From: Terrimesophilobacter sp964651535
GTDB lineage: Bacteria; Actinomycetota; Actinomycetes; Actinomycetales; Microbacteriaceae
Assembly (NCBI GenBank): GCA_964651535.1
Contig: CAZYYE010000004.1
Span: 1 to 64,000, forward strand
DNA: 64,000 nt
Reading direction: 5' to 3'
Position numbers and translations under genes: made by a program. Each line of letters begins with the position of its first letter. The first letter of the stretch is position 1. The notes under the pieces are model-generated. The model had not been told where the DNA came from and made no database searches. It saw only the letters and a list, made by a program, of their open reading frames with translations. Shown piece by piece: positions 52,142 to 60,763 of the stretch.

Positions 52142-53584
52142 TTACAGGGCGCGGGCGCCGATGATTCTGCGGTACTCAAGCGCACTCGCCTTGGGTGTGC
52201 GGAGCTGGCTGTCGTAGTCGACCCGCACGAGCCCGAACCGCTTGTCGTAACCCCACGCCCACTCGAAATTGTCGAGGAGCGACCAGTAGAAGTAGCCGTC
52301 GACGGGCACCCCTTCTTCGATTGCGTCCAGGACCGCGTCGAGATGCACGCGAAGAAACTCGGCTCTGTCGGCGTCGTCGATGCTGCCGTCCGCTTCGACC
52401 TCGTCGTCGTACGCTGCGCCGTTCTCGGTGACGGCGATCGCGACCCCGGCCGCGGCGGTGTATTCGTCGTGGATGCGGCGGAGCAGCCGGGTGAGTCCCT
52501 CGGGTTGCACCTCCCATCCCATGGCGGTTTCGGGAAGCCCCCGCGGATGCCAGTACACGCCATCCGCGGCGGGGAAGGGCGAACGCTTCGGGCGCTCGGA
52601 GGGCGCCGCCGTCGTGATCTGGCCCTCGATGGGACGCGCGCTCACAAACTCGCCGTGGTAATAGTTGATCCCGAGCGCGTCGATGGGTGTGGAGATGACG
52701 TCGAGATCTCCCGGTCTGATCACCCGGTCGAAGCCATTGCCCTCGATGTCGCGCAGGACGTCCTCCGGATACCTCCCACGGAAGATCGGGTCGAGGAAGA
52801 ACCGGTTGAACTGGCCGTCGATTCTCCGTGCGGCGTCGATGTCGCCTGCGTCCTCCTGGTCGACCGGATCCGCGACGGTGAGGTTGAGCGTGATGCCCAG
52901 CTGGAGAGATTCGTCGCGCGCCCGAAGCTCGCGCGTCGCGAGTCCGTGCGCCAGCAGCAAATGGTGCGCTGCCGCGAGGCCCGCGCCGACATCCTGGCGC
53001 CCTGGCGCGTGTTCGCCGCCGATATAGCCGAGGAACGACGCGCACCACGGCTCGTTGAGGGATGTCCAGGCTGTGACCCGGTCTCCGAGGACGTCATGGA
53101 CGACGCCGGCGTACTCGGCAAAACGGTACGCGGTGTCCCGTGCCGCCCATCCGCCGCGATACTCGAGCGCTTGAGGAAGATCCCAGTGGTACAAAGTCAG
53201 CCAGGGCTTGATCCCTTTCGACAGCAGCTCGTCGACGAGTCGGGAGTAGAAGTCGAGACCCTTCTGGTTTGCGGATCCGCCGTCGGGGCACACGCGCGCC
53301 CACGAGGTTGAGAACCGGTAGGTCTGGAGGCCCAAGTCGTGCATGAGCGCGACATCCGAGGCGTACCGGTGATAGTGGTCGCACGCGACGTCGCCGTTGT
53401 CGCCGCCGACGATCGCACCGGGCTCGCGGCAGAACACATCCCAGATCGAGTCGGTCCTGCCGTCCTCATGGGCGGCGCCTTCGATCTGGTACGCGGCGGT
53501 CGCGACGCCGAACAGAAATTTGTCAGGGAACACCCTGGCGTGCGCGGGTGCTGCATGGGCCGCACTGCCTGTTGCGTCCGTCAC
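52142..53584 (-). CDS. Beta-glucosidase, GH1 family
   Basis: A 480-residue cytoplasmic enzyme hydrolysing beta-glucosides such as cellobiose. The acid/base Glu is in TAWTSLNEPWCASF (E178) and the nucleophile in IAVTENGAAYDDE. FPDKFLFGVATAAYQIEGAA is the GH1 start and WSLLDNFEWAWGYDKRFGLV the C-terminal signature. No signal peptide. The GTG at 53584 overlaps the permease stop by 4 bp. Longer in-frame sequence upstream is a shadow of the permease. Confidence 0.95.
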   Translation of the reverse strand: MTDATGSAAHAAPAHARVFPDKFLFGVATAAYQIEGAAHEDGRTDSIWDVFCREPGAIVGGDNGDVACDHYHRYASDVALMHDLGLQTYRFSTSWARVCPDGGSANQKGLDFYSRLVDELLSKGIKPWLTLYHWDLPQALEYRGGWAARDTAYRFAEYAGVVHDVLGDRVTAWTSLNEPWCASFLGYIGGEHAPGRQDVGAGLAAAHHLLLAHGLATRELRARDESLQLGITLNLTVADPVDQEDAGDIDAARRIDGQFNRFFLDPIFRGRYPEDVLRDIEGNGFDRVIRPGDLDVISTPIDALGINYYHGEFVSARPIEGQITTAAPSERPKRSPFPAADGVYWHPRGLPETAMGWEVQPEGLTRLLRRIHDEYTAAAGVAIAVTENGAAYDDEVEADGSIDDADRAEFLRVHLDAVLDAIEEGVPVDGYFYWSLLDNFEWAWGYDKRFGLVRVDYDSQLRTPKASALEYRRIIGARAL

Positions 53585-54432
53585 CCTTTGACCGCTCCCT
53601 GCATAATGCCGGCGATGAGTTGTTTGCCTGCTGCAACGAAGAGTATCAACAGCGGAATTGTGGCAAGCACGGCTCCCGCGAGAACGATCGTGTAGTCGAC
53701 GTAGCGTGCGGACTGCAGCTGGCTCAGCGCGACCTGCAGCGTCGGATTCTGCGGCACGACGAGCAACGGCCACAAATAGTCGGTCCATGCGGTCATGAAC
53801 GTGAAGAGTCCGAGGATCGCCATGGCAGGCCGGGCCGCGGGCACCGCGACGTGCCAGAACGTGCCGATCATGGTCGCGCCGTCCACCCGAGCAGCTTCGA
53901 TGAGTTCGTCGGGGATGACATCGACGAGGTATTGCCTCATGAAGAAGACACCGAACGCCGTCACGAGGGTCGGCACGATGACGGCACCGAGCGTGCCCGT
54001 CCAGCCGAACTGCTTCATGAGGATGAACATCGGGATGATCCCCAGCTGTGTCGGTACGGCGAGGGTCGCCACGACGAACACCATGAGCCCCTCGCGACCC
54101 CGAAAGCGCAGTTTCGCGAATGCGTATCCGGCGAGCGTCGAGAACGTGACGACGGAAACGGTGATGACGGTCGAGACGATGATGCTGTTGCCGAGTGCGA
54201 GCCAGAACGGAACGGTAGTGAGCACTTCGCCCACGTTGATCCAGAACCGTCCACCCGGCAGGAGCGGAGGCCACGTGCTCGTGAGTGCCGTGGTGTCGCT
54301 GCTGCCGACGACGAAGGACCACCAGAGCGGGTAGGCGCCCGCAACGAAGAACGCGGTGAGCAAGCCGTAGGTGAGGAATCCGGGTCGCGTAGAAAACGGC
54401 GTGCCGCTCCGGCGGGTGGGTGTCGCCCTCAT
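53581..54432 (-). CDS. Carbohydrate ABC transporter permease, CebG-like
   Basis: A 283-residue membrane protein, second permease of the cellobiose-type importer. Segments include PGFLTYGLLTAFFVAGAYPLWW; the coupling loop DELIEAARVDGATMIGTFWH matches EAAxxDGA; the end is GKQLIAGIMQGAVKG as in MalG-type proteins. It overlaps the previous permease by 4 bp and the beta-glucosidase by 4 bp. No ATPase is present in the operon. Confidence 0.92.
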   Translation of the reverse strand: MRATPTRRSGTPFSTRPGFLTYGLLTAFFVAGAYPLWWSFVVGSSDTTALTSTWPPLLPGGRFWINVGEVLTTVPFWLALGNSIIVSTVITVSVVTFSTLAGYAFAKLRFRGREGLMVFVVATLAVPTQLGIIPMFILMKQFGWTGTLGAVIVPTLVTAFGVFFMRQYLVDVIPDELIEAARVDGATMIGTFWHVAVPAARPAMAILGLFTFMTAWTDYLWPLLVVPQNPTLQVALSQLQSARYVDYTIVLAGAVLATIPLLILFVAAGKQLIAGIMQGAVKG

Positions 54433-55430
54433 CGTCGCGCCTCCAGTTGCCTGCGGACACGGCGGCTGAGGCGGGCGGACTCTCCCGACGCGATGCGGCG
54501 GGAGAGCAGGAAGTTCACGATTCCGATGACCACGATGATAAGGAACAGAATCCAGGCGATCGCCGCGGCCTTGCCGAAGTTTCCGCGGTTGAAGGCCATA
54601 TCCCAGAGGTAGAGCACGGTCGTCTGGTACTGCCGGAATACGCCGCCCGGAATGGAGCTGGAGGCATCGAAGAGTTTCGGCTCGGTGAAGATCTGCAAGC
54701 CGCCGATCGTCGCCGTGATGATGACGAAGATGAAGGTCGGGCGGATGCTCGGAATCGTGATGGAGAAGAACCGCCGCATGGATCCGGCGCCGTCCATGGC
54801 CGCGGATTCATAGATGTCCCGCGGGACCGCCTGCATGGCGGCGAGGAGGATCAACGCGTTGTAGCCGGTCCAGCGCCAGTTGACCATGGTGGCGATCGCG
54901 AGCTGTCCGGGAAGTGCCTCGGTTTTCCACAGCACAGGATCCAGCCCAACGCCCTGCAGCATGTTGTTGACGAGGCCGTACTTCTCGCCGAACAGATTGC
55001 TGAAGATGAGTGCGACGGCGACGGGGGTGACCACATACGGAAGGAGTACGCTCAACCGCCAGAATGTTCTCGCCCGCAGGTTCTGGTCGAGCACGGCCGC
55101 GATGATGAGCGCAAAAATGAGCTGAGGTATCGCGGAGATCAGGAAAATGCTGAACGTGTTCGCGATGGAGTTCCAGAACAGCGGATCACCGAGTTCCGCG
55201 GCGAAATTGTCGAAACCGATCCACTCCCCAGGACCCTGCAGGAGATCCCACTTGTTGAGGGAGACGACGAACGTGTACGCGAGGGGGAAGAGGCCCACGA
55301 GTCCGAACAAGACGAAGAACGGCGCGATGTAGAGATAGGGCGAGTAGCGCACGTCCCAGCGGGACAGCTTTTGCTTGAGCGGCTGCCGGGTGGGGACCCG
55401 GGGAGCCGGACTGCTCGCGATCGTAGCCAT
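54429..55430 (-). CDS. Carbohydrate ABC transporter permease, CebF-like
   Basis: A 333-residue membrane protein. A basic N-terminus precedes YLYIAPFFVLFGLVGLFPLA, then five further segments; the coupling loop reads RDIYESAAMDGAGSMRRFFS, the MalF-type EAA motif with Ser in place of Glu-Ala. It is separated from the binding-protein gene by 67 bp containing a strong hairpin. Forms the importer channel with the CebG-like permease. Confidence 0.92.
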   Translation of the reverse strand: MATIASSPAPRVPTRQPLKQKLSRWDVRYSPYLYIAPFFVLFGLVGLFPLAYTFVVSLNKWDLLQGPGEWIGFDNFAAELGDPLFWNSIANTFSIFLISAIPQLIFALIIAAVLDQNLRARTFWRLSVLLPYVVTPVAVALIFSNLFGEKYGLVNNMLQGVGLDPVLWKTEALPGQLAIATMVNWRWTGYNALILLAAMQAVPRDIYESAAMDGAGSMRRFFSITIPSIRPTFIFVIITATIGGLQIFTEPKLFDASSSIPGGVFRQYQTTVLYLWDMAFNRGNFGKAAAIAWILFLIIVVIGIVNFLLSRRIASGESARLSRRVRRQLEARR

Positions 55431-55450
55431 GGTCTTCTCTCGGTCACGGT

Positions 55451-55483
55451 GGGGGCCTTTCGAAGCTTCTCCGAAAGGCCCCC
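55451..55483 (-). terminator. Intercistronic 12-bp hairpin after the CebE-like gene
   Basis: GGGGGCCTTTCG (55451-55462) pairs perfectly with CGAAAGGCCCCC (55472-55483) around a 9-base loop. It lies between binding-protein and permease genes. Likely reduces read-through or protects the upstream mRNA. Confidence 0.8.
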
Positions 55484-55497
55484 GATGGTCTTGCTGG

Positions 55498-56817
55498 TTA
55501 CTTGTTGACGATGAGCTGGTCGAACAGCTTCATCGCTTCAGCCCAGGCCGTCTCGCCGTCGGTCCCGGAATCGATGAGCTTGACCGCCGGTCCGAACACC
55601 TGCTCCTGGATGATCGAGTCGTCCGGCCCCTTGAACTGGGCGACGACACCCTGGGCGCGGGACCCGAGGATCTGACCGACGGGTGCGTCGTTGAAGAACG
55701 TCGTGAGGTCGCTCGGTCCGGTGACGCCGGGGTCAGATTGCGCGGCAGTGACGCTCGGGAACGTGCCCGCGGCCTGGAATGCGGCTACTTCCTGCGGGAC
55801 GTCGGTGAGCCAGGCAGCGAGCTCCGCCGCGGCTTTCTGGTGCTTCGACGTTGTCGGCACGGTCAGGAACGAGCCGCCCCAGTTGGCAGCTCCGCCCGGG
55901 AACACGTCGGCGAAGTCCCACCCGGAGGTGTTGTCGCCGCCCGCGGCCTCGACCTGACCCTTGACGACACCGAGCATCCAGCCTGGGCAGACGAACGTCG
56001 CGAAGGATCCGTCGGTGAATGCTTTGCCTCCGCCCCAGTCCCACTGGGACTGATTCGACGAGAGCCCGGATGCCGCGGCATCGGCGAGCTGGTCCCACAG
56101 GCCCTTGAGCGTGGAGTTGCCCTCGACGTTCACGTCGCCGGACTTCGTGTAGTAACCCTCGGACAACTGGTTGACCATGGCGTTCCAGACGAATCCGCTC
56201 TGGTCATACCAGGCCTTGCCCGTGGCGGCTTTGTACTGCTTGCCGACTTCGAAGAACTTCTCCCACGTCGAGTTTGCGCCTCCGAGGAGGTCGGCGACTC
56301 CTTCGCGGTCGCTCGGCAGGCCCGCTTCGGCGAACAGCGCACCGTTGTAGCAGAGGCCTTCCGGACCGATGTCTGTTCCGTATCCGATGATGCGGCCGGC
56401 CGGGTCGGTGGCCTGCCCGATCTTCCAGGGCACCCAGCGGTCCTTGATGTCGTCCGCACCGAAGTCGCGCAGGTCGACGAACGAGTCGGATACTCCCATC
56501 ACCTGGCCGAGCCAGCCCTCTTCGACGGCCTGGATGTCGGGCAGCCCGCTTCCTGCGGCCTGTTTCGTCTTCCAGTCGGTGAGCGCGTTTCCGCCCGTAT
56601 CGATGTTGGTGGCTTTGATGGTGATGTTCGGGTGGTCTTTCTCGTACTGAGCGTAGAGCCCGTCGAGCCCCATGGTGCCGAACGTCGTGATGGTCAGGGT
56701 GATGGGCCCGTCATCATCGCTTTGCGCCGGGGATTGCGAGCATCCCGTCGCGCCGAGTGCTAACGCCGCGGCGGCAGCGATCGCCGCCGTGGTTGTCGTG
56801 CGTCGTGAGGATTTCAC
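55498..56817 (-). CDS. Sugar-binding lipoprotein, CebE-like (cellobiose/cello-oligosaccharide)
   Basis: A 439-residue family 1 binding protein. The N-terminus SSRRTTTTAAIAAAAALALG ends in ATGC, a lipobox. The mature part starts ITLTITTFGTMGLDGLYAQY, and LCYNGALFAEAGLPSDREGV is the usual sugar SBP motif. GTG at 56817 has AAAGGAG upstream; the longer frame to 56895 runs through the operators. It is the first gene of the operon, and its ligand is inferred from the CelR-type operators and the GH1 gene. Confidence 0.9.
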   Translation of the reverse strand: MKSSRRTTTTAAIAAAAALALGATGCSQSPAQSDDDGPITLTITTFGTMGLDGLYAQYEKDHPNITIKATNIDTGGNALTDWKTKQAAGSGLPDIQAVEEGWLGQVMGVSDSFVDLRDFGADDIKDRWVPWKIGQATDPAGRIIGYGTDIGPEGLCYNGALFAEAGLPSDREGVADLLGGANSTWEKFFEVGKQYKAATGKAWYDQSGFVWNAMVNQLSEGYYTKSGDVNVEGNSTLKGLWDQLADAAASGLSSNQSQWDWGGGKAFTDGSFATFVCPGWMLGVVKGQVEAAGGDNTSGWDFADVFPGGAANWGGSFLTVPTTSKHQKAAAELAAWLTDVPQEVAAFQAAGTFPSVTAAQSDPGVTGPSDLTTFFNDAPVGQILGSRAQGVVAQFKGPDDSIIQEQVFGPAVKLIDSGTDGETAWAEAMKLFDQLIVNK

Positions 56818-56856
56818 GGTCACTCCTTTGTGTGCGTGGATAGGGTGGCAGTTGAA

Positions 56857-56894
56857 TGGGAGCGCTCTCATTTTCAGTCGTGGGAGCGCTCTCA
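56857..56894. promoter_or_regulatory. Twin CelR-type operators
   Basis: TGGGAGCGCTCTCA occurs twice, at 56857-56870 and 56881-56894, 24 bp apart (about two helical turns). Each differs at one base from the known CelR operator TGGGAGCGCTCCCA. They lie 40-77 bp upstream of the CebE-like gene. Confidence 0.88.
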
Positions 56895-57014
56895 CGCAAT
56901 TGCGACAACGTTAGAGATACCCGACGGGGTTGTCAAGGGTATCCGCTGAACTTGGCCGATTCCGAGGTCGTATTCTGCGGCCGCAACGTGACGGTTCCAC
57001 TCGGAATCCGAGGC

Positions 57015-57020
57015 TAGGAT
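57015..57020 (+). promoter_or_regulatory. Leaderless -10 box of the VanY-like gene
   Basis: TAGGAT ends 7 nt before the ATG at 57028. AGGA within it could also serve as a weak ribosome site, so leaderless status is probable, not certain. Confidence 0.4.
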
Positions 57021-57027
57021 CGACACC

Positions 57028-57801
57028 ATGCCTCCAGTCCGTTCCCGCCGTTTCGTCGCGCTTCTGGGCGCGGTGGTCGTCGCAATCGGGCTTTCCGCGT
57101 GTGCCCCGGAGCGCGTGCCGACGGTGACCGACTCGCCAACGCCGTCGGTCAGCGCATTGCCCACCCCGGTCGAGAAGGTGAAGTCGTTCTTCGACAAAGA
57201 CCGGTACTCGATCGACGATCCGACGAGCGTGTGGGTGATCAATGACAAACTGCGCCCGCTCAACCCCATCGACTACGCGCCGACAGACATGGTGAGCGCA
57301 CCCGTGAGGCACATCTCGACGCCGCTCATGCGGCCGGAGGCGGCTGCCGCCATCGCGGAGATGTTTGCCGCATCCGTCGCCGAGGGGGCAGGCGAAATGC
57401 AGATTCAGAACTCCTATCGTTCGTACAGCACGCAAGTGAGCACCCACCAGTATTGGGTGAACCAACTGGGACAAGCGGGTGCCGACGCCCAGAGCGCCCG
57501 CGCCGGGTACAGCGAGCATCAGACCGGATGGACGGCCGACGTTGCGGCATACCCGAGCAAGTGCAACATTCAGGAGTGTTTCGGGCAGACTCCGCAGGGC
57601 ATCTGGTTGGCGGAGAACGCGTGGCGGTTCGGATTCGTCATCCGATACCCGCAAGGAAAGACGGACATCACGGGCTACATCTACGAGCCATGGCACGTTC
57701 GCTACGTGGGCACCTACCTGTCAACGGAGATGCACAACACCGGCATTGAAACTCTGGAAGAGTTCTTCGGGCTGCCCCCTGCGCCGGATTACGCTCACTG
57801 A
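57028..57801 (+). CDS. D-alanyl-D-alanine carboxypeptidase, VanY/M15 family lipoprotein
   Basis: A 257-residue exported peptidase. Signal peptide RFVALLGAVVVAIGLSAC with lipobox. The M15B zinc motifs are SARAGYSEHQTGWTADVAAY (SxHxxGxAxD) and IYEPWHVRYVGTYL (EPWHxRYVG). It trims the terminal D-Ala from peptidoglycan stem peptides. It lies divergent from the cellobiose operon. Its 3' end overlaps the convergent pgm gene by 7 bases. Confidence 0.92.
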   Translation: MPPVRSRRFVALLGAVVVAIGLSACAPERVPTVTDSPTPSVSALPTPVEKVKSFFDKDRYSIDDPTSVWVINDKLRPLNPIDYAPTDMVSAPVRHISTPLMRPEAAAAIAEMFAASVAEGAGEMQIQNSYRSYSTQVSTHQYWVNQLGQAGADAQSARAGYSEHQTGWTADVAAYPSKCNIQECFGQTPQGIWLAENAWRFGFVIRYPQGKTDITGYIYEPWHVRYVGTYLSTEMHNTGIETLEEFFGLPPAPDYAH

Positions 57802-59426
57802 GTTTTCAGCGCAGCGTCCACGATGAGCTTCGCTTCGGCCTGGACCTGCTCGAGGTGTTCCCGTCCGCGAAACGATTCCGCGTAGATCTTGAAGACGTCC
57901 TCCGTGCCGCTCGGGCGCGCCGCGAACCACGCTTTGGCGGTCACGACCTTCACGCCGCCGATTGCCGCGCCATTGCCCGGAGCCTCGCTGAGTTTGGCGG
58001 TGATCGCGTCCCCGGCCAGTTCCGTCGCGGTGATATCTGACCCCGTGAGTTTGCCGAGCGCGGCCTTCTGGGCCTTCGTGGCGACGGCATCCGTTCTCTC
58101 GTAGGCGGGGGCGCCGAATTCTTCGGCGAGCTCCGCATACAACTGAGATGGCGACGCGCCGGTCACCGCTTGGATCTCGCTCGCAAGCAGCGCGAGCAGG
58201 ATGCCGTCCTTGTCGGTCGTCCATGCCGTTCCGTTCATACGAAGGAAGCTCGCGCCGGCGCTTTCCTCGCCGCCGAAGGCGACCGAGCCATCCTGGAGGC
58301 CGGGCACGAACCATTTGAAGCCCACCGGCACTTCCCAGAGCCGGCGCCCAAGCGAGGCGGCGACCCGGTCGATCATGGAACTGGAGACGAGGGTTTTGCC
58401 GATCGCGGCATCCGCTCTCCACTCCGGCCGATGCGTGTAGAGGTAGCGGATCGCCACGGCGAGGTAGTGGTTCGGGTTCATGAGGCCGCCGTCCGGCGTG
58501 ACGATGCCGTGCCGGTCGGCGTCGGCGTCGTTGCCCGTGAGGATGTCGAAGTCGCCTTGGCGGGCGAGAACGGAGGCCATGGCCGAAGGCGAGGACGGGT
58601 CCATGCGGATCCTGCCGTCCCAGTCGAGCGTCATGAACGCCCAGCGCGGGTCCACCTGCGGATTCACGACTGTGATCGGCAAGTGGTGGCGGTCGGCGAT
58701 CGCCGACCAGTAGTTGACGCTCGCACCGCCCAGCGGATCGGCCCCGATCTTCAGTTTCGCGCCGCGGATGGCGTCGAGGTCGAGGATGTTCGCGAGGTCG
58801 TCGACGTAGTGGCCTCGGAAGTCGTACATCCCGACGGCCGAGGGTTCCGCACGGCGCACGTCGCGATTTCCGCCGGCGAGGAGTTCATTGGCACGGTTCG
58901 CGATCCAGCCGGTCGCATCGCTGTCGGCGGGACCGCCGTGCGGCGGGTTGTATTTGAAGCCGCCGTCGCGGGGCGGGTTGTGGCTCGGCGTGATGACGAT
59001 GCCGTCGGCCAACGCGCGTCCTTTGTTGGTTGTCGCGGAGTTGTGCGCGATGATCGCGTGCGAGAGGGCTGGAGTGGGCACCCAGTCCGCAAACTCGTCG
59101 ACGAGCACGTCGACGCGATTGGCCACGAGAACCTCGAGCGCCGTGGTCTGGGCGGGGGCACTCAGCGCATGGGTGTCCGAACCGATGAAGAGCGGTCCGG
59201 TGATCCCCTGACCGGTGCGGTACTCGACGATGGACTGCGTGATCGCCGCGATGTGCGCATCGTTGAACGCGGTGTCGAGAGATGAGCCGCGGTGGCCGCT
59301 CGTGCCGAACGCCACCCGCTGGGCAGCGACCGAGACATCCGGATGGCGGTGGTGGTACGCGTCGAGAAGTTCCGCGACATCGATGAGGTCCGACGCCGTG
59401 GCCGGCATTCCTGCGCGAGCGTTCAT
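57795..59426 (-). CDS. pgm: Phosphoglucomutase (alpha-D-glucose phosphate-specific)
   Basis: A 543-residue enzyme interconverting glucose-1- and glucose-6-phosphate. The phosphoserine loop is GIVITPSHNPPRDGGFKYNP, the metal-binding loop TGNDADADRHG, the sugar-specificity loop FGGEESAGASF, and the phosphate-binding loop AARPSGTEDVFK. Length agrees with E. coli Pgm. The start at 59426 lies among in-frame ATGs at 59444 and 59462; the 59426 choice has only AGG nearby. It links cellobiose and amino-sugar uptake to glycogen and cell-wall precursors in a general sense. Confidence 0.94.
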   Translation of the reverse strand: MNARAGMPATASDLIDVAELLDAYHHRHPDVSVAAQRVAFGTSGHRGSSLDTAFNDAHIAAITQSIVEYRTGQGITGPLFIGSDTHALSAPAQTTALEVLVANRVDVLVDEFADWVPTPALSHAIIAHNSATTNKGRALADGIVITPSHNPPRDGGFKYNPPHGGPADSDATGWIANRANELLAGGNRDVRRAEPSAVGMYDFRGHYVDDLANILDLDAIRGAKLKIGADPLGGASVNYWSAIADRHHLPITVVNPQVDPRWAFMTLDWDGRIRMDPSSPSAMASVLARQGDFDILTGNDADADRHGIVTPDGGLMNPNHYLAVAIRYLYTHRPEWRADAAIGKTLVSSSMIDRVAASLGRRLWEVPVGFKWFVPGLQDGSVAFGGEESAGASFLRMNGTAWTTDKDGILLALLASEIQAVTGASPSQLYAELAEEFGAPAYERTDAVATKAQKAALGKLTGSDITATELAGDAITAKLSEAPGNGAAIGGVKVVTAKAWFAARPSGTEDVFKIYAESFRGREHLEQVQAEAKLIVDAALKTQ

Positions 59427-59447
59427 TTGCCTACTCTCGCGCATCAA

Positions 59448-59453
59448 TAGACT
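59448..59453 (+). promoter_or_regulatory. Leaderless -10 box of pheA
   Basis: TAGACT ends 7 nt before the ATG at 59461; the preceding CAA also matches the serS box at 62249, which is identical. Confidence 0.55.
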
Positions 59454-59460
59454 CACTTCC

Positions 59461-60417
59461 ATGCCTGAGACGAATTCCGACGAGACCTACAGCTTTCTTG
59501 GGCCGGCCGGCACGTTCACGGAGGCGGCGCTCGCGCAGGTCCCCGACGCTGCAGGAAAAGTGTGGCGCGCCGTGAACAATGTCGGCGAGGCGCTCGACGA
59601 TGTCGTCGTCGGCCGGAGCGTCGCCGCGATGATTGCCATCGAGAATTCGGTTGAGGGTGGAGTGAGCGCTACCCAGGATGCGCTCGCGAACATCCCAGGG
59701 CTGCGCATCATCGGCGAGTACCTCGTTCCCGTGAACTTCGTGCTCGTCGCGCGCCCGGGGATGACGCTCGCCGAGGTGAAAGTCGTCAATGCTCATCCCG
59801 TCGCGTACGCGCAGTGCCACGTGTGGCTGGAGCGGAACCTCCCCGGCCACGGCCATATCCCCGCGAGCTCGAACGTTGCTGCAGCTGCACGCTTGTTCGA
59901 TGACGAACCAGGCGTCGCGGATGCGGCGATCGCTCCACCAGGCATCACGGCGCACCACGACCTCGACGTCCTGGCGACCGAGATCGGCGACAACCCCAAT
60001 GCCGTAACGCGTTTCGTGCTCGTGAGCCGAACAGTACCGACCCCGCCGGCGACGGGTGCGGACAAGACGAGCATCATCGTCGAACTGCCGTCGGATGCGC
60101 CGGGGTCACTGCTGGACATGCTCGAGCAGTTCGCCACGCGCGGGGTCAATCTGAGTCTCATCGAGTCGCGGCCCATCGGCGACACCCTGGGCAGGTACCG
60201 GTTCGTGATCGACCTGGACGGGCACATCCTCGATGAGCGAGTGGCCGATGCCCTGCTCGGCCTCAAGAGGTTCAGCCCGAACGTGATTTTCCTCGGTTCG
60301 TATCCGCGGGCCGACAAGGTGCACACGTCGTTCGATGAGCGCTACGGTGATGAGGTGTTCGTCGAGGCGCGCGACTGGCTGCGCGGACTGATTTCGGGTG
60401 AAACGGATCGTGGCTGA
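59461..60417 (+). CDS. pheA: Prephenate dehydratase
   Basis: A 318-residue enzyme converting prephenate to phenylpyruvate for phenylalanine synthesis. TYSFLGPAGTFTEAALAQV starts the catalytic domain, and NPNAVTRFVLVSR holds the TRF motif needed for catalysis. The C-terminal ACT domain (about 205-285) has GALLDML-type GSLLDMLEQFATRGVNLSLI and ESRPIG, binding phenylalanine for feedback inhibition. No mutase domain, so it is monofunctional. The ATG at 59461 follows a leaderless promoter; longer in-frame sequence upstream is antisense to pgm. Confidence 0.94.
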   Translation: MPETNSDETYSFLGPAGTFTEAALAQVPDAAGKVWRAVNNVGEALDDVVVGRSVAAMIAIENSVEGGVSATQDALANIPGLRIIGEYLVPVNFVLVARPGMTLAEVKVVNAHPVAYAQCHVWLERNLPGHGHIPASSNVAAAARLFDDEPGVADAAIAPPGITAHHDLDVLATEIGDNPNAVTRFVLVSRTVPTPPATGADKTSIIVELPSDAPGSLLDMLEQFATRGVNLSLIESRPIGDTLGRYRFVIDLDGHILDERVADALLGLKRFSPNVIFLGSYPRADKVHTSFDERYGDEVFVEARDWLRGLISGETDRG

Positions 60418-60763
60418 AAGTTTCGATCCACGCTTTGACGCGCGATTCCAGCCGGGTTACCAGCAGGAACCCGAAACGCGCGCGCCCGATTCCTCCGCAC
60501 CGGTGGGGGCCGTCCCCGAGCCCAATCCGTTCGAGCGGACCCTGTGGGTCATCGCGGCGGTGCTCGTCATTGGCGGTGTGGCGGCCGCGTTCTGGGCGAA
60601 CGGCCTCAATTACAGTCAGAGCGCGATTGATGGCGGCTGGACCTGGCCGCGAATCATCCAGAACTCAGGGTGGGCGCTCTCCGGGCCGATGGTCACGATA
60701 GGGCTCGCCACGGGCGTCGGTCTGCTGTTCCGCAGGGCGATCACCTGGAGTCCGCCCGAATGA
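60398..60763 (+). CDS. Small membrane protein, paralogue A
   Basis: A 121-residue hypothetical protein. A charged, Pro-rich N-terminus leads to WVIAAVLVIGGVAAAFWANG and then a second segment containing LSGPMVTIGLATGVGLLFRR. Its end matches the next gene product, LKGPALLVGFATIVGLLF, so the two are tandem paralogues. It overlaps the pheA end by 20 bases. GTG at 60410 is an alternative start. Function unknown. Confidence 0.75.
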   Translation: MKRIVAESFDPRFDARFQPGYQQEPETRAPDSSAPVGAVPEPNPFERTLWVIAAVLVIGGVAAAFWANGLNYSQSAIDGGWTWPRIIQNSGWALSGPMVTIGLATGVGLLFRRAITWSPPE

